Shown: positions 36,300 to 45,348, counted from the first letter of the stretch. The stretch is DNA of 64,000 bases from TMP-86 sp039807285 (GCA_044226785.1 JBGAGK010000018.1:1-64000), one strand, 5' to 3'. Numbers and translations are program-made. The notes: generated by a model from the sequence alone, not told the origin.

Positions 36300-37694
36300 T
36301 TGCGCGTTTTCGGTTTCCATCTGCGTTCGCAACTCGTGGCACTGGCCGGGGCGGAGGCGCTTCTCTTTTTTGTTGCGCCGTTCGTTGCCGTTCATTTGCG
36401 GTTCCACGGTACTTTCCTCGACATCAAGGAGAAATTGCCGTCACTTTGGCCGCAGGGACTGCTGTTCGCAGCCGTGATGATGATTTCACTGCTTGCGATG
36501 GGACTCTACAGTTCCCGGCAAAGGGCCAGTATTCAAGGGGTGCTGGTCCGTACGGTCGCGAGTGGCGTTGCCGCCTTCATAGTCCTTGGGCTTCTCTATT
36601 ACATGTTGCCCTCCATGTTTCTCGGGCGGGGATTGCTGCTGTTGATGGTGATCGTCGGAGTCCTCGGGAGCGCGGCAGGGCGCCTTGTCGCGCGTCGAGT
36701 GATCGACGACCGCATTTTCAAACGACGCGTACTCGTCTACGGTGTGGGTGACCAGGCTTTTCATATCTCGCGATTGCGACGGCGTTCCGACCAACGAGGC
36801 TTCGTCGTGGTGGGTTATGTACCTGGAAGCTGCGATTCGGTCACCGTCCCGGAAGAACAGATCATCAAGAGTACCGGGACGCTGTTCGATATTTGCCGTG
36901 AATGCCGTGTCGAGGAAATCGTGGTCGCGATGGACGACCGGCGCCGCAGCTTTCCGGTTCAGGAACTGCTCGAGTGTCGATTGCGGGACATTGACGTCAT
37001 CGATGTGTTGAGCTTTCTGGAGCGCGAAACCGGCAAGGTACGTGTCGAAGTGCTTACCCCAAGCTGGATGATCTTCGGGAGCGGCTTCAGCCGCAGCGGT
37101 CCGCGCCAGTTCACGGCACGCGCACTTGATGTTCTGGCCAGCCTCGCGTTGTTGGCCATTTCATGGCCGGTGATGCTGTTGACTGCATTGGCGATCAAGA
37201 TCGAAGACGGTGTGCGTGCCCCAGTGTTCTACAGCCAGACCCGCGTGGGGCTTGAAGGGCGAACGTTCCAATTGCTGAAATTCAGAAGCATGCGCGTGGA
37301 TGCGGAAAAGGAAGGGAAGGCGATTTGGGCTGAGAAGCAGGACCGGCGAGTCACGCGTGTTGGATCGGCTACGAGGGCGATTCGCCTCGACGAATTGCCG
37401 CAGATATTCAATGTGCTGGCGGGTGACATGCGTTTTGTAGGGCCTCGCCCCGAGCGCCCCGAATTTGTGGAATCACTGTGCGCCAGGATCCCTTATTACC
37501 GCGAACGTCACATCGTGAAGCCCGGAATCACCGGCTGGGCTCAGCTCTGCTATCCATATGGTTCATCGGAGCAGGACGCGATCGAAAAGCTGCAATATGA
37601 CTTGTACTATGTCAAAAACCACTCCCTGATCTTTGACTTGAGTATTCTGGCGCAAACCATTGAAGTAATTCTCTGGCGCAAAGGAGCGCGCTGA
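36300..37694 (+). CDS. epsB: Undecaprenyl-phosphate glucose phosphotransferase, XrtA-system type
   Basis: 464-residue polyprenol-phosphate hexose-1-phosphate transferase, the enzyme that starts repeat-unit assembly. About four or five N-terminal helices are followed by a CoA_binding-like domain (RVLVYGVGDQA). A further membrane hairpin near 275-300 precedes the catalytic Bac_transf domain, with FYSQTRVGLEGRTFQLLKF, RLDELPQ and GPRPERPEFV. The N-terminus RVFGFHLRSQLVALAGAE matches the EpsB/TIGR03013 subgroup found with exosortase A. The start is a TTG with AGGGA about 10 nt upstream; no ATG or GTG is available before the first helix. Confidence 0.93.
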   Translation: MRVFGFHLRSQLVALAGAEALLFFVAPFVAVHLRFHGTFLDIKEKLPSLWPQGLLFAAVMMISLLAMGLYSSRQRASIQGVLVRTVASGVAAFIVLGLLYYMLPSMFLGRGLLLLMVIVGVLGSAAGRLVARRVIDDRIFKRRVLVYGVGDQAFHISRLRRRSDQRGFVVVGYVPGSCDSVTVPEEQIIKSTGTLFDICRECRVEEIVVAMDDRRRSFPVQELLECRLRDIDVIDVLSFLERETGKVRVEVLTPSWMIFGSGFSRSGPRQFTARALDVLASLALLAISWPVMLLTALAIKIEDGVRAPVFYSQTRVGLEGRTFQLLKFRSMRVDAEKEGKAIWAEKQDRRVTRVGSATRAIRLDELPQIFNVLAGDMRFVGPRPERPEFVESLCARIPYYRERHIVKPGITGWAQLCYPYGSSEQDAIEKLQYDLYYVKNHSLIFDLSILAQTIEVILWRKGAR

Positions 37695-37773
37695 ATCTCC
37701 GCCAGATTCCGTCCATTGTCTGCCCCGGACGACATATTTACGCAACTCCTGCAATACGTTTAACTCGCCTCGC

Positions 37774-37790
37774 GTTCGTTTGAAACGAAC
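37774..37790. repeat. Perfect 17-bp palindrome, operator candidate
   Basis: GTTCGTTT at 37774-37781, one central G, then AAACGAAC at 37783-37790. The arms are exact complements. It lies 83 bp after epsB and 75 bp before the ATG at 37865, and no T-run follows, so it looks more like a protein-binding site than a terminator. Confidence 0.5.
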
Positions 37791-37864
37791 CTGATGAGAA
37801 GCAGCCGCACGCAGTCACCGATTCACGGAAGCTGGGTCGGTCCCACCAAAAATGGAGTTGCCAA

Positions 37865-40006
37865 ATGCCCTGGACGGGAGACCTCCGAGCCAGAATGGTT
37901 CATTCGGCGCGATTTCAGTGGCACGCGGCGATGGTGTTGTTTGCCTTGCTGGCGGCTGCTTGCTCCGGCCCTGCAGTATCGCCATCTGGTACGAATGCTG
38001 GTTTGCTGGGGACAGATCCCGCACCTTCCGACACCACGCCCACGATTTCAGGGGTCCCTGATGGCAATGCCACGGCTGGTGTTGCATACGAGTTCAAGCC
38101 TGACGCTGCCGACGCCGACGGCGACGCACTGACTTTCAGTATTGACAACGCGCCGGCATGGACGGCCTTCGATTCGCAGACGGGTGAATTGTCCGGTACG
38201 CCGGAAGTGACGGATGTTGCAACTTATTCGGATATCGTCATCTCGGTCAGCGATGGAATCCATTCCACCTCCTTGCCGGCGTTTGACATAGTCGTCAGCA
38301 GGGGAAGTGAGCCGCCGCCGCCACCGCCACCTCCGGGCATCGAAAATCATCCGCCCGTCATCGACGGTTCCCCGGCGACTGCCGTCGTGAAGGGGAATAC
38401 CTACTCGTTCCAGCCTGGTGCGTCAGATCCGGATGGCGATGCATTGGTGTTTTCAATCCTCAACAAGCCGGTCTGGCTGGAGTTCAGTACTGCGACCGGC
38501 AAGCTAAGCGGCAGTTCAAGTGGCGCTGTCGTCAAGACCTATTCGAACATCATCATCAGCGTGAGCGATGGCAGGGATACTTCGTCGCTTCAGGCATTTT
38601 CCATCGACGTGCAGCCGGGAGCCAACTCAGTGCCGGTCATCACGGGAAGCCCGGCGACCAGGGTCCAGGCTATGCAGACCTACGTCTTCCAGATCAAGGC
38701 CTCTGATGCCGATGGCGACAGGCTCACGTTCAGCATAAGGAACAAGCCGGCCTGGGCAGCTTTCAGCAGTACCACAGGCAGGCTCTCCGGAACACCGACT
38801 GAGGCTCAGCGAGGCAGTTACCCCAACATCGTCATCAGTGTGAGCGACGGTAACGCCACAGCTTCACTGCCGGCGTTCGCGATCACCGTGACCGATGCGC
38901 CGAATGCCGCGCCAACCATTGGTGGTAGTCCCGCGCCAACTGTCACAGTGGGTAGTGCCTACAGTTTCACGCCCGTTGCATCCGATGAGGATGGCGATCC
39001 GCTGACTTTCAGCATCCAGAACAAGCCCACCTGGGCCAACTTCAGCAGCACGACGGGTCGGCTGAGCGGTACGCCGTCAGCCAGTCAGATAGGCACGACG
39101 GCGGGCGTCGTAATCAGCGTCAGTGATGGGCGGGCGAGTGCCTCGCTCGCCCCCTTCGATCTCACTGTCTCGGGCCCGCCGAATCATGCGCCGGTCATTT
39201 CTGGCAATCCAGGATCGACGGTGGCTGCCGGCTCGGCTTACCGATTTGCGCCGACTGCATCCGACGCTGATGGCGATTCGCTCCGGTTCACTATTCAGAA
39301 CAAGCCCGTGTGGGCGAGCTTCAGTGCATCAACGGGTGTGCTCAGTGGTACGCCAGGCGCTTCCCAGGCGGGCACTTATGCGAACATCATCATCTCAGTG
39401 AGCGATGGCAGTGATACGGCATCGCTCAGGGCGTTCACAATCATGGTAACTGCGACAGTCAGCGGCAATAGCCCTCCAGCCATCAGTGGGGTGCCTGCCA
39501 AGTCTGTCATTGTCGGCGCCTCCTATGGCTTCACACCGACGGCCTCGGATTCGAACGGTGATGCGCTGACATTTTCCGTCCAGAATCTGCCGCCCTGGGC
39601 AAGCTTCAGTTCGTCGACTGGCAGGCTTTCCGGTACGCCGGCGGATGCGGATGTCGGAAGCTATGCGAATATTGTGATCAGTGTCAGCGATGGCAAGGCG
39701 ACGACCTCGCTGGGTGCGTTCACGGTCCTCGTTGCCCAGACGGCCAATGGTACGGCAGAACTTCAGTGGACGGCGCCCACCAGGAATACCGATGGTTCAG
39801 CACTGTTGGACCTTGCGGGCTTTCGGGTCTACTACGGCACGAACGCAAACTTGCTGAATCAGTCAGTAACCTTGACCGGTCCGTCCGTGACTACTTATGT
39901 GGTGCAGAACCTCACCCCCGGGACCTGGTACTTTGCGGTCAGGGCGTACGATACATCGGGACTCGAGAGTGGTTACTCGAACGTGGGTTCGAAAGTGATT
40001 CCGTGA
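37865..40006 (+). CDS. Six-repeat Ig-like lipoprotein with C-terminal FN3 domain
   Basis: 713-residue surface lipoprotein candidate. A lipobox LAAAC (Cys33) follows a hydrophobic run starting near residue 23. Six cadherin/He_PIG-like repeats of about 90 residues run from residue 60 to about 625. Each has a SDxDGDxLTFSI block, a W-x-x-F turn, GxLSGTP and an I-SVSDG strand. A fibronectin III domain closes the protein (WYFAVRAYDTSGLESGYSN). ATG at 37865 has GGAG 7 nt upstream; starts at 37895 or 37931 would also keep the signal peptide. Acidic DxDGD loops imply calcium binding. It ends at a strong hairpin shared with the convergent PEP-CTERM gene. Its place between epsB and prsK suggests a matrix or adhesion role. 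Confidence 0.82.
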   Translation: MPWTGDLRARMVHSARFQWHAAMVLFALLAAACSGPAVSPSGTNAGLLGTDPAPSDTTPTISGVPDGNATAGVAYEFKPDAADADGDALTFSIDNAPAWTAFDSQTGELSGTPEVTDVATYSDIVISVSDGIHSTSLPAFDIVVSRGSEPPPPPPPPGIENHPPVIDGSPATAVVKGNTYSFQPGASDPDGDALVFSILNKPVWLEFSTATGKLSGSSSGAVVKTYSNIIISVSDGRDTSSLQAFSIDVQPGANSVPVITGSPATRVQAMQTYVFQIKASDADGDRLTFSIRNKPAWAAFSSTTGRLSGTPTEAQRGSYPNIVISVSDGNATASLPAFAITVTDAPNAAPTIGGSPAPTVTVGSAYSFTPVASDEDGDPLTFSIQNKPTWANFSSTTGRLSGTPSASQIGTTAGVVISVSDGRASASLAPFDLTVSGPPNHAPVISGNPGSTVAAGSAYRFAPTASDADGDSLRFTIQNKPVWASFSASTGVLSGTPGASQAGTYANIIISVSDGSDTASLRAFTIMVTATVSGNSPPAISGVPAKSVIVGASYGFTPTASDSNGDALTFSVQNLPPWASFSSSTGRLSGTPADADVGSYANIVISVSDGKATTSLGAFTVLVAQTANGTAELQWTAPTRNTDGSALLDLAGFRVYYGTNANLLNQSVTLTGPSVTTYVVQNLTPGTWYFAVRAYDTSGLESGYSNVGSKVIP
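38042..39738 (+). repeat. Six tandem ~280-bp coding repeats
   Basis: Six Ig-like units within the lipoprotein gene, about 276-285 bp each. The nucleotide sequence is conserved around the segments encoding SVSDG and FSIQNKP, so the later units look like recent duplications that could change in number by recombination. Confidence 0.75.
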
Positions 40007-40028
40007 TCCGTCAAGATCTGCAATGAAG

Positions 40029-40065
40029 CGAGGTAGCCTCCCCCGATTGCGGGGAGACTACCTCG
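40029..40065. terminator. Bidirectional hairpin between convergent genes
   Basis: CGAGGTAG (40029-40036) pairs with CTACCTCG (40058-40065). After one mismatch, CTCCCC (40038-40043) pairs with GGGGAG (40051-40056), leaving a 7-nt loop. This 14-bp interrupted stem sits between the stops of the lipoprotein gene (40006) and the PEP-CTERM gene (40089). There is no long T-run, so termination is inferred from position and stem strength. Confidence 0.6.
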
Positions 40066-40088
40066 ATGAGTTGGCGCGCAGTCGCCGA

Positions 40089-40289
40089 CTACTTCTTGTT
40101 GCGGCGACGTGCCGCTACCACGGCTGCAACAATTCCGGCGCCCAGCAAGCCCAGCGTAGCGGGCTCAGGGACCCCCACCGGTGGCTTACGGTGGTGATTT
40201 GAGAAGAAGAAGCTGCTACCCGCCTGCGCCGCTCCGGCGCAAAACGACAGCAACACCGCAGCAATCATCAGCTTGTTCGAGGCCTTCAT
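40089..40289 (-). CDS. Very small PEP-CTERM sorting-domain protein
   Basis: 66-residue exosortase substrate. Signal peptide residues 1-23 end AQA. A 17-residue mature segment (24-40) is rich in Ser, Phe, His and basic residues. The sorting signal is PEP at 41-43, followed by a helix (44-60) and the basic tail RRRNKK. After signal peptidase and XrtA cleavage only about 20 residues would remain, which is remarkable for a PEP-CTERM protein. It is divergent from prsK, and a sigma-54 promoter candidate lies 58 nt or so upstream, consistent with control by PrsK-PrsR. The function is unknown. The tripartite C-terminus makes the assignment firm. Confidence 0.9.
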   Translation of the reverse strand: MKASNKLMIAAVLLSFCAGAAQAGSSFFFSNHHRKPPVGVPEPATLGLLGAGIVAAVVAARRRNKK

Positions 40290-40358
40290 AGTATCGTTTC
40301 AACCTTGCGTGTTTGCGTTTGACTGACGCTTCAAATGGATCATCGACAGCCTTGAGGA

Positions 40359-40374
40359 AGCAAGTTTCGGGCCA
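40359..40374 (-). promoter_or_regulatory. Sigma-54 (-24/-12) promoter of the PEP-CTERM gene
   Basis: Read on the minus strand: TGGCCCGAAACTTGCT, against the consensus TGGCAC-N5-TTGCW. The GG (40373-40372) and GC (40361-40360) elements are separated by the required 10 bp, with a single mismatch in TGGCAC. Predicted transcription start is near 40348, giving a leader of about 58 nt. The sigma-54 activator PrsR is encoded nearby at 42522. Confidence 0.72.
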
Positions 40375-40483
40375 GATCTTGTAACCATATGAATGACAGG
40401 AAATTATCCGTTTTGTGACGATCGAGGATGCTGATTTCGTCTGAATGCTGTAAATAATTCCGACACCATGATGTGAGGGCAGT

Positions 40484-42529
40484 GTGAGCGGAGTCTTGAC
40501 CGTGGGTTTTGCGCTCGCAGCAACGATGTTCATGGGGTTGGCTGCATGGATCGCCGTGAACCGGCGCGCAGTACTCAGCCAGGGTCATCTGATGCTGGCG
40601 CTTGTTTCGACCGCGATATGGGCAATCGCACGTACCAGGGATGAGCCCACGGCAACCCTGGGCTTTCTCCTTGAGTCAGCTCGGGATGCAGCATGGCTGG
40701 GGCTATTGCTGAGCGTCACCAGCTTTCGTATCTCCCGAAAACTCAAGATGCCATGCGCCATCTTGAGCGGCGCGTGCCTCATCGCTGCCCCGGTGGTCTG
40801 GTCAGGGGGCTATCAGGCAACGGGCCTGGAGGTGCCGGAACCGCTCCTGTCACGTGCGGGCCTTGTCGTGTCGCTGGTTGCTCTGTTCCTCGTCGAGCAG
40901 GTGGTGCGAAACGCTTCGAGTCCCTCCGACCGTAGCCTCCGCCGGATCGGGATCGGTATCGGAATCATCTACATCTACGACCTGGTCATGTTTTCTCAGG
41001 GCGAGTTGTTGGGATCCATGGTCGAGACTACGTGGAACTTGCGAGGGTTCGCGGTCTTCATCGGGGGTGCACTCGTCGCCCTCGGTATCCGGTGTCAAGT
41101 GGTGAGCTCGGATCTGGCGCTTTCGCGCGGTATGGTGCTCTATTCCACGACGACCATGGCGGTCGGACTGTATCTCAGCGCCATGGCCATCGGAGGTTAC
41201 TACGTCAGGATATGGGGCGGGGAATGGGGCGGGTGGGCCCAATTGCTCTTCATCCTGGGTGCAGGGGTGGTCCTCGCGAGTTTGTTGTCCTCCGAGGAGG
41301 TGCAGCGACATGTGAAAGTCTGGATCAGCAAGCACCTGTACCGCCAGAAGTACGATTATCGGGCGGAGTGGCTGCGCTTCATGCACACACTCGAAGAGAC
41401 GCGAGCCCGGCCGATCGAGGGGGCGATTCGCGCGGTTGCCCAGGCGGTTGCCTCACCCAGGGGATGCCTGTTTGAGCGGAACGAGGATGGCAGCGCTTAC
41501 GACTATCGCGCGAGTTGGTCCCGACAAGGATCGAAATCGCAGGAGTTGCCTTCCCTTGCCGGGGATGAACAGATCCTGCAGATCATGGCATCTCGCTCCT
41601 GGATCATCGATCTGAGGCAGTGGCAGGGGAGTCGTGACTCCGATCCCGGTCTTTCCTTGCCAAGTTGGTTGTCAGATCCCGACGGGCCCAGACTGCTCGT
41701 GCCGGTCTTGCATGCTGACCAGATGCGCGCGGTTCTGCTGCTGGATGACCCGGTGGGTGACTTCGACTTGCACTACGAGGATCGCGATCTCCTGCTGACG
41801 CTTGGCAGGCACGTCGCGGCGCTGCTGGCGCAGCTTGAAGCCGAGTCCAGACTGGCTGAGAACCGGCAGTTCGAAGCCTATTTCCGGCTGAGCGTGTTCC
41901 TGCTGCACGATCTCAAGAACTGTGCCGCGACGCTGCGGCTGTTCGTGTCGAACGCCGGCCGGCACAAACACAACCCGGAGTTCATCGACGATGCCGTCAG
42001 CACGGTGGATTCGGTCGCGCGCCGGATCTCGCGTATCATGGAGCAACTGAGCCACGAGTCGGACAACCCACGGCGAATGGTCGTGGACGTGGAGACTGCG
42101 CTTCAAGGTGTCGTCGCCCGCTGCAGTGACCGCCTTCCACGGCCGCTGCTTGAGGCAACGCGCCCGGGGTTGATCCACGTGGACACCGAGGCATTTGCCA
42201 ATGCATTGGAGCATCTGGTGCGAAACGCACAGGAGGCAACCCCCGTGACGGGGTCCGTCCGTCTCCAGGCGTGCAATTCGGGCGGATGGGTCACCATTGC
42301 AGTGGTGGACACGGGATGCGGGATGGATGCGCCTTTTGTACGGGAGCGGCTGTTCAAGCCCTTCGATACAACCAAGGGAGCGGCAGGGATGGGAATCGGA
42401 GCGTACCAGGTCAAACAGTTCGCGCTGCAAAGCGGTGGCCATGTCGAAGTGTGCAGCACGCCCGGAGCCGGAACCCGCTTCTGCATTAGTCTTCCGGAGA
42501 GCCAGATATCGGAGAATCGCATTGGCTAA
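40484..42529 (+). CDS. prsK: PEP-CTERM system histidine kinase PrsK
   Basis: 681-residue membrane sensor kinase. About eight N-terminal helices fill residues 1-270, then a GAF-like domain (about 300-450). The transmitter follows, with phospho-accepting His475 in LLHDLKNC, the N box HLVRNAQEA and the G boxes DTGCGMD and GAAGMGIGAYQV. HDLKN in place of the more common HExxN is typical of PrsK. It should phosphorylate PrsR to switch on sigma-54 genes of the PEP-CTERM regulon. The start is GTG with GAGGG about 5-6 nt upstream. Its stop overlaps the prsR start by 8 bp. Confidence 0.94.
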   Translation: MSGVLTVGFALAATMFMGLAAWIAVNRRAVLSQGHLMLALVSTAIWAIARTRDEPTATLGFLLESARDAAWLGLLLSVTSFRISRKLKMPCAILSGACLIAAPVVWSGGYQATGLEVPEPLLSRAGLVVSLVALFLVEQVVRNASSPSDRSLRRIGIGIGIIYIYDLVMFSQGELLGSMVETTWNLRGFAVFIGGALVALGIRCQVVSSDLALSRGMVLYSTTTMAVGLYLSAMAIGGYYVRIWGGEWGGWAQLLFILGAGVVLASLLSSEEVQRHVKVWISKHLYRQKYDYRAEWLRFMHTLEETRARPIEGAIRAVAQAVASPRGCLFERNEDGSAYDYRASWSRQGSKSQELPSLAGDEQILQIMASRSWIIDLRQWQGSRDSDPGLSLPSWLSDPDGPRLLVPVLHADQMRAVLLLDDPVGDFDLHYEDRDLLLTLGRHVAALLAQLEAESRLAENRQFEAYFRLSVFLLHDLKNCAATLRLFVSNAGRHKHNPEFIDDAVSTVDSVARRISRIMEQLSHESDNPRRMVVDVETALQGVVARCSDRLPRPLLEATRPGLIHVDTEAFANALEHLVRNAQEATPVTGSVRLQACNSGGWVTIAVVDTGCGMDAPFVRERLFKPFDTTKGAAGMGIGAYQVKQFALQSGGHVEVCSTPGAGTRFCISLPESQISENRIG

Positions 42530-43877
42530 AGAGCGGTCTGCGCTCATGATTGTCGAGGACGATCCGGGACTGGTGTCGCAGCTCCGATGGTGTCTCGACG
42601 AGTATGACGTTTGTGTGGCTGCCAATCGCGAGGAGGCAGTCGTTCAACTCCGGCGGCATGAACCGGGGGTAATACTTCAGGATCTTGGGCTTCCCCCGGA
42701 ACCAGCTGGTATCGCAGAAGGATTTGCCTGCATGTCGGAAATGCTGCGGCTTTCCCCCGGTTCAAAGGTGGTCGTCATGACGGGCAACGGTGAGCGCGCC
42801 AATGCCGTCAGAGCCGTGGGGGCTGGGGCGTTCGACTATTGCCTCAAGCCTGTGGCTCCGGATGAACTCAAACTGATCGTGGCGCGGGCCTTTCGGATAC
42901 AAGCTCTCGAGCAGGAAAATTCGCTGCTGCGTCAGGCGGGCTGGCAGTCTCCATTGGCCAGTATCATCGCCACCGACGAGTCGATGCTCAAATTGTGCCG
43001 GTTGGTGGAGAAGATTGGTCCCTCGGAGGTCCCAGTGCTTGTCCTGGGCGAGAGCGGCACGGGCAAGGAGCTGATCGCGCGAGCCATCCATGAACTCAGC
43101 GACCGGCACGAAAAGAAATTCGTGGCCATAAATTGCGCTGCCATTCCCGAGCAGTTGCTGGAGAGCGAGCTTTTCGGCTACGAACGCGGCGCATTCACCG
43201 GTGCGCACCGCCAGACAATCGGAAAAATCGAGCTGGCCAACGACGGTACCTTATTCCTGGATGAGATTGGCGACATGCCGGCGATGCTGCAGGCAAAGCT
43301 GCTTCGATTCCTGCAAGAGCGGACTGTGGAACGCGTGGGTGGGCGGGAGGAAATTCCGGTCAACATCCGGGTGGTTTGCGCGACGAATCAGGATCTGGCA
43401 TCCATGATCGTGGAGAAGCGCTTTCGGCAGGACCTTTACTACCGGATCAACGGTGTTACCGTACTGGTTCCCGCGCTCCGTCAGCGCAAGGGTGGTCTTG
43501 CGGCATTGGCGAGTGCTTTGCTCAGAAAGCTGGATGGCAGTTCGGGCAAGCAATTGAGTGATTCTGCATCTCGAGCGATCGAGTCCTATTCGTGGCCGGG
43601 GAATGTCCGGGAAATGGAAAACAAGCTGAAGACTGCACTGGTGCTCGCCGAGTCGCGGCAGATTTCGCCTGCCGACCTTGGGCTGGACGACCCAGGCGAA
43701 GGAGAGTTGCCTTTCAACCTGGGGCAGGTGCGCGATGCTGCAGAGCGTGGTGCGCTCGTCCGGGCGCTGGCCGCAACCGGAGGGAACATCAGCAGATCGG
43801 CGGAACTGCTCGGGGTGTCGCGCCCCACACTGTATGACCTGATGGGCAAGTTCCAGCTTCGGGCAAGCCGTGACTGA
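42522..43877 (+). CDS. prsR: PEP-CTERM system sigma-54 response regulator PrsR
   Basis: 451-residue NtrC-class activator. The receiver domain has the acidic pair in IVEDDPG and the phosphorylation site Asp54 in QDLGLPP. The AAA+ domain has Walker A GESGTGKE, the sigma-54 contact loop GAFTGA and Walker B TLFLDEIGD. A Fis-type helix-turn-helix closes the protein (GNISRSAELLGVSRPTLYDL). I take the TTG at 42522, which gives MAKERSALMIVEDD, because family members have 8-10 residues before the IVEDD strand; ATG at 42546 would remove it. It overlaps prsK and xrtA by 8 bp on either side. The GAFTGA loop is intact, so it should act at -24/-12 promoters such as the one at 40359. Confidence 0.95.
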   Translation: MAKERSALMIVEDDPGLVSQLRWCLDEYDVCVAANREEAVVQLRRHEPGVILQDLGLPPEPAGIAEGFACMSEMLRLSPGSKVVVMTGNGERANAVRAVGAGAFDYCLKPVAPDELKLIVARAFRIQALEQENSLLRQAGWQSPLASIIATDESMLKLCRLVEKIGPSEVPVLVLGESGTGKELIARAIHELSDRHEKKFVAINCAAIPEQLLESELFGYERGAFTGAHRQTIGKIELANDGTLFLDEIGDMPAMLQAKLLRFLQERTVERVGGREEIPVNIRVVCATNQDLASMIVEKRFRQDLYYRINGVTVLVPALRQRKGGLAALASALLRKLDGSSGKQLSDSASRAIESYSWPGNVREMENKLKTALVLAESRQISPADLGLDDPGEGELPFNLGQVRDAAERGALVRALAATGGNISRSAELLGVSRPTLYDLMGKFQLRASRD

Positions 43878-45348
43878 CAGCGGAGCGATACGATCTTCCG
43901 TGGGGACCGGGCGCCTCGGCCTGGTGCTGGGACTTTTCCTGCTTGTGTCGGTTCTGTACTGGCCTTCGACAGACGCGCTGATACAGCGTTGGGTGGATTT
44001 CGACAAGGACACCTATGTTCATGGGTCTCTGGTGCTGGTCTTGTCAGGATGGTTCATCTGGCGCCGGCGCTACGACCTGCAAATCGCTGATGCACGACCC
44101 AACCCCGTGGCGATGCTGCTGCTTGTGTTGGGGAGCATTGCGTGGCTCGTGTGTTTCCTGGCCAGCATCGAAATAGGTCATCAGATCCTTTTTCCAGTGT
44201 TGTTTGGTCTCGCGGTATGCGCATGTCTGGGTTGGAACGCCGCCCGGGTGCTTGCGTTTCCCCTGGCGTATTTCTACCTGGCCATCCCAGTGTGGCAAGT
44301 TCTTGTCTCGCCGCTCAAAAAGAGTACCGTGCTCGCCGTTCATGCACTGCTGATGTTGTGCCGCGTTCCGGTGGAAGTCATGGGCAACATAATCGAAATT
44401 CCCGAGGGCGCCTTTGAAGTCGGCGACGGGTGCGTTGGGTTGAACTTCGTGCTTGTTGCCGCAGCGATTTCCGCTTTCTACGGCGAATTGATCGGCGCCC
44501 CGGTGAAGCGCCGCTTCAGGATGCTTGCGGCCGCATTGATGTTGGGCCTGTTCGCCAACTGGCTGAGGGTGTTCATTGTGGTCATGGCGGGCCATTTGAC
44601 GCAGATGCAACACTACCTCGTCGTGCGTTCTCACTACGGATTCGGCTGGTTGATATTCGCGCTTGTGATGGGTGCGTTCCTGTGGTTCGTACGTCCTGGA
44701 GAGCCTGTCGACGCTTCACACCGTCCGGCAGTCATCGGGCATGGGAGGCTCCTGTCGGGATGGGCAGCAGTCGTCACCGTCCTCATTCTCGCGGCGGTGC
44801 CGGTGGTCTCCTGGCAGATCGAGGCCCGGACTTCCGATGCCATTGCCAAGCCGCTGTTTGGAGTCTTCGGCCCGTCATGGAAGCCGGTGGACGTGTTACC
44901 CCTTGAATGGCATCCCGTCTACCAGGGAGCCGACGCCGAACAGCTCGGCGCGTACTCCAACGGACGTTCGACGGTAGGGGTCTATCGTGCCGTCTACGCG
45001 TATCAGAGGCAGGGGAAGGAGTTGATCAATTGGGGCAACTCGCCGTATGACAAAGGCGAGTGGGAATTGGTCGATCAGCAGGCCGTGCAGGTCGCGGGTC
45101 GGCCTTTCGTTGCCCTGCGCATCCGCGACGCTGAGGGGCACGAAGCAGTCATCTGGTATTCCTATATGGTTGCCGGCAAGGCGATGATCTCGGACGTTCG
45201 GGCGCAGCTCTGGTACGCGGTGAGTTCGCTGCTGGGCAGGCCGGAGGCCGCAGTATGGGTCATTCGTGCTGATTGTGCGGTTGATTGCTCTTCAGCGCAG
45301 GCCTCGACCCGGGAATTTGCGTCCATTCTTGCGCGTTCAGAATCGTGA
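43870..45348 (+). CDS. xrtA: Exosortase A with fused EpsI-like domain
   Basis: 492-residue membrane transpeptidase/protease that recognises PEP-CTERM signals. About eight helices carry the catalytic residues: Cys188 in VGDGCVGLNF, Arg233 in NWLRVF and His255 in RSHYGFGW. The periplasmic C-terminal region (about 300-490) is the EpsI-type domain normally fused to XrtA. GTG at 43870 overlaps the prsR stop. All three catalytic residues are present. Its only visible substrate in the window is the 66-residue protein at 40089; most substrates of such systems are scattered round the genome. Confidence 0.96.
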   Translation: MTDSGAIRSSVGTGRLGLVLGLFLLVSVLYWPSTDALIQRWVDFDKDTYVHGSLVLVLSGWFIWRRRYDLQIADARPNPVAMLLLVLGSIAWLVCFLASIEIGHQILFPVLFGLAVCACLGWNAARVLAFPLAYFYLAIPVWQVLVSPLKKSTVLAVHALLMLCRVPVEVMGNIIEIPEGAFEVGDGCVGLNFVLVAAAISAFYGELIGAPVKRRFRMLAAALMLGLFANWLRVFIVVMAGHLTQMQHYLVVRSHYGFGWLIFALVMGAFLWFVRPGEPVDASHRPAVIGHGRLLSGWAAVVTVLILAAVPVVSWQIEARTSDAIAKPLFGVFGPSWKPVDVLPLEWHPVYQGADAEQLGAYSNGRSTVGVYRAVYAYQRQGKELINWGNSPYDKGEWELVDQQAVQVAGRPFVALRIRDAEGHEAVIWYSYMVAGKAMISDVRAQLWYAVSSLLGRPEAAVWVIRADCAVDCSSAQASTREFASILARSES

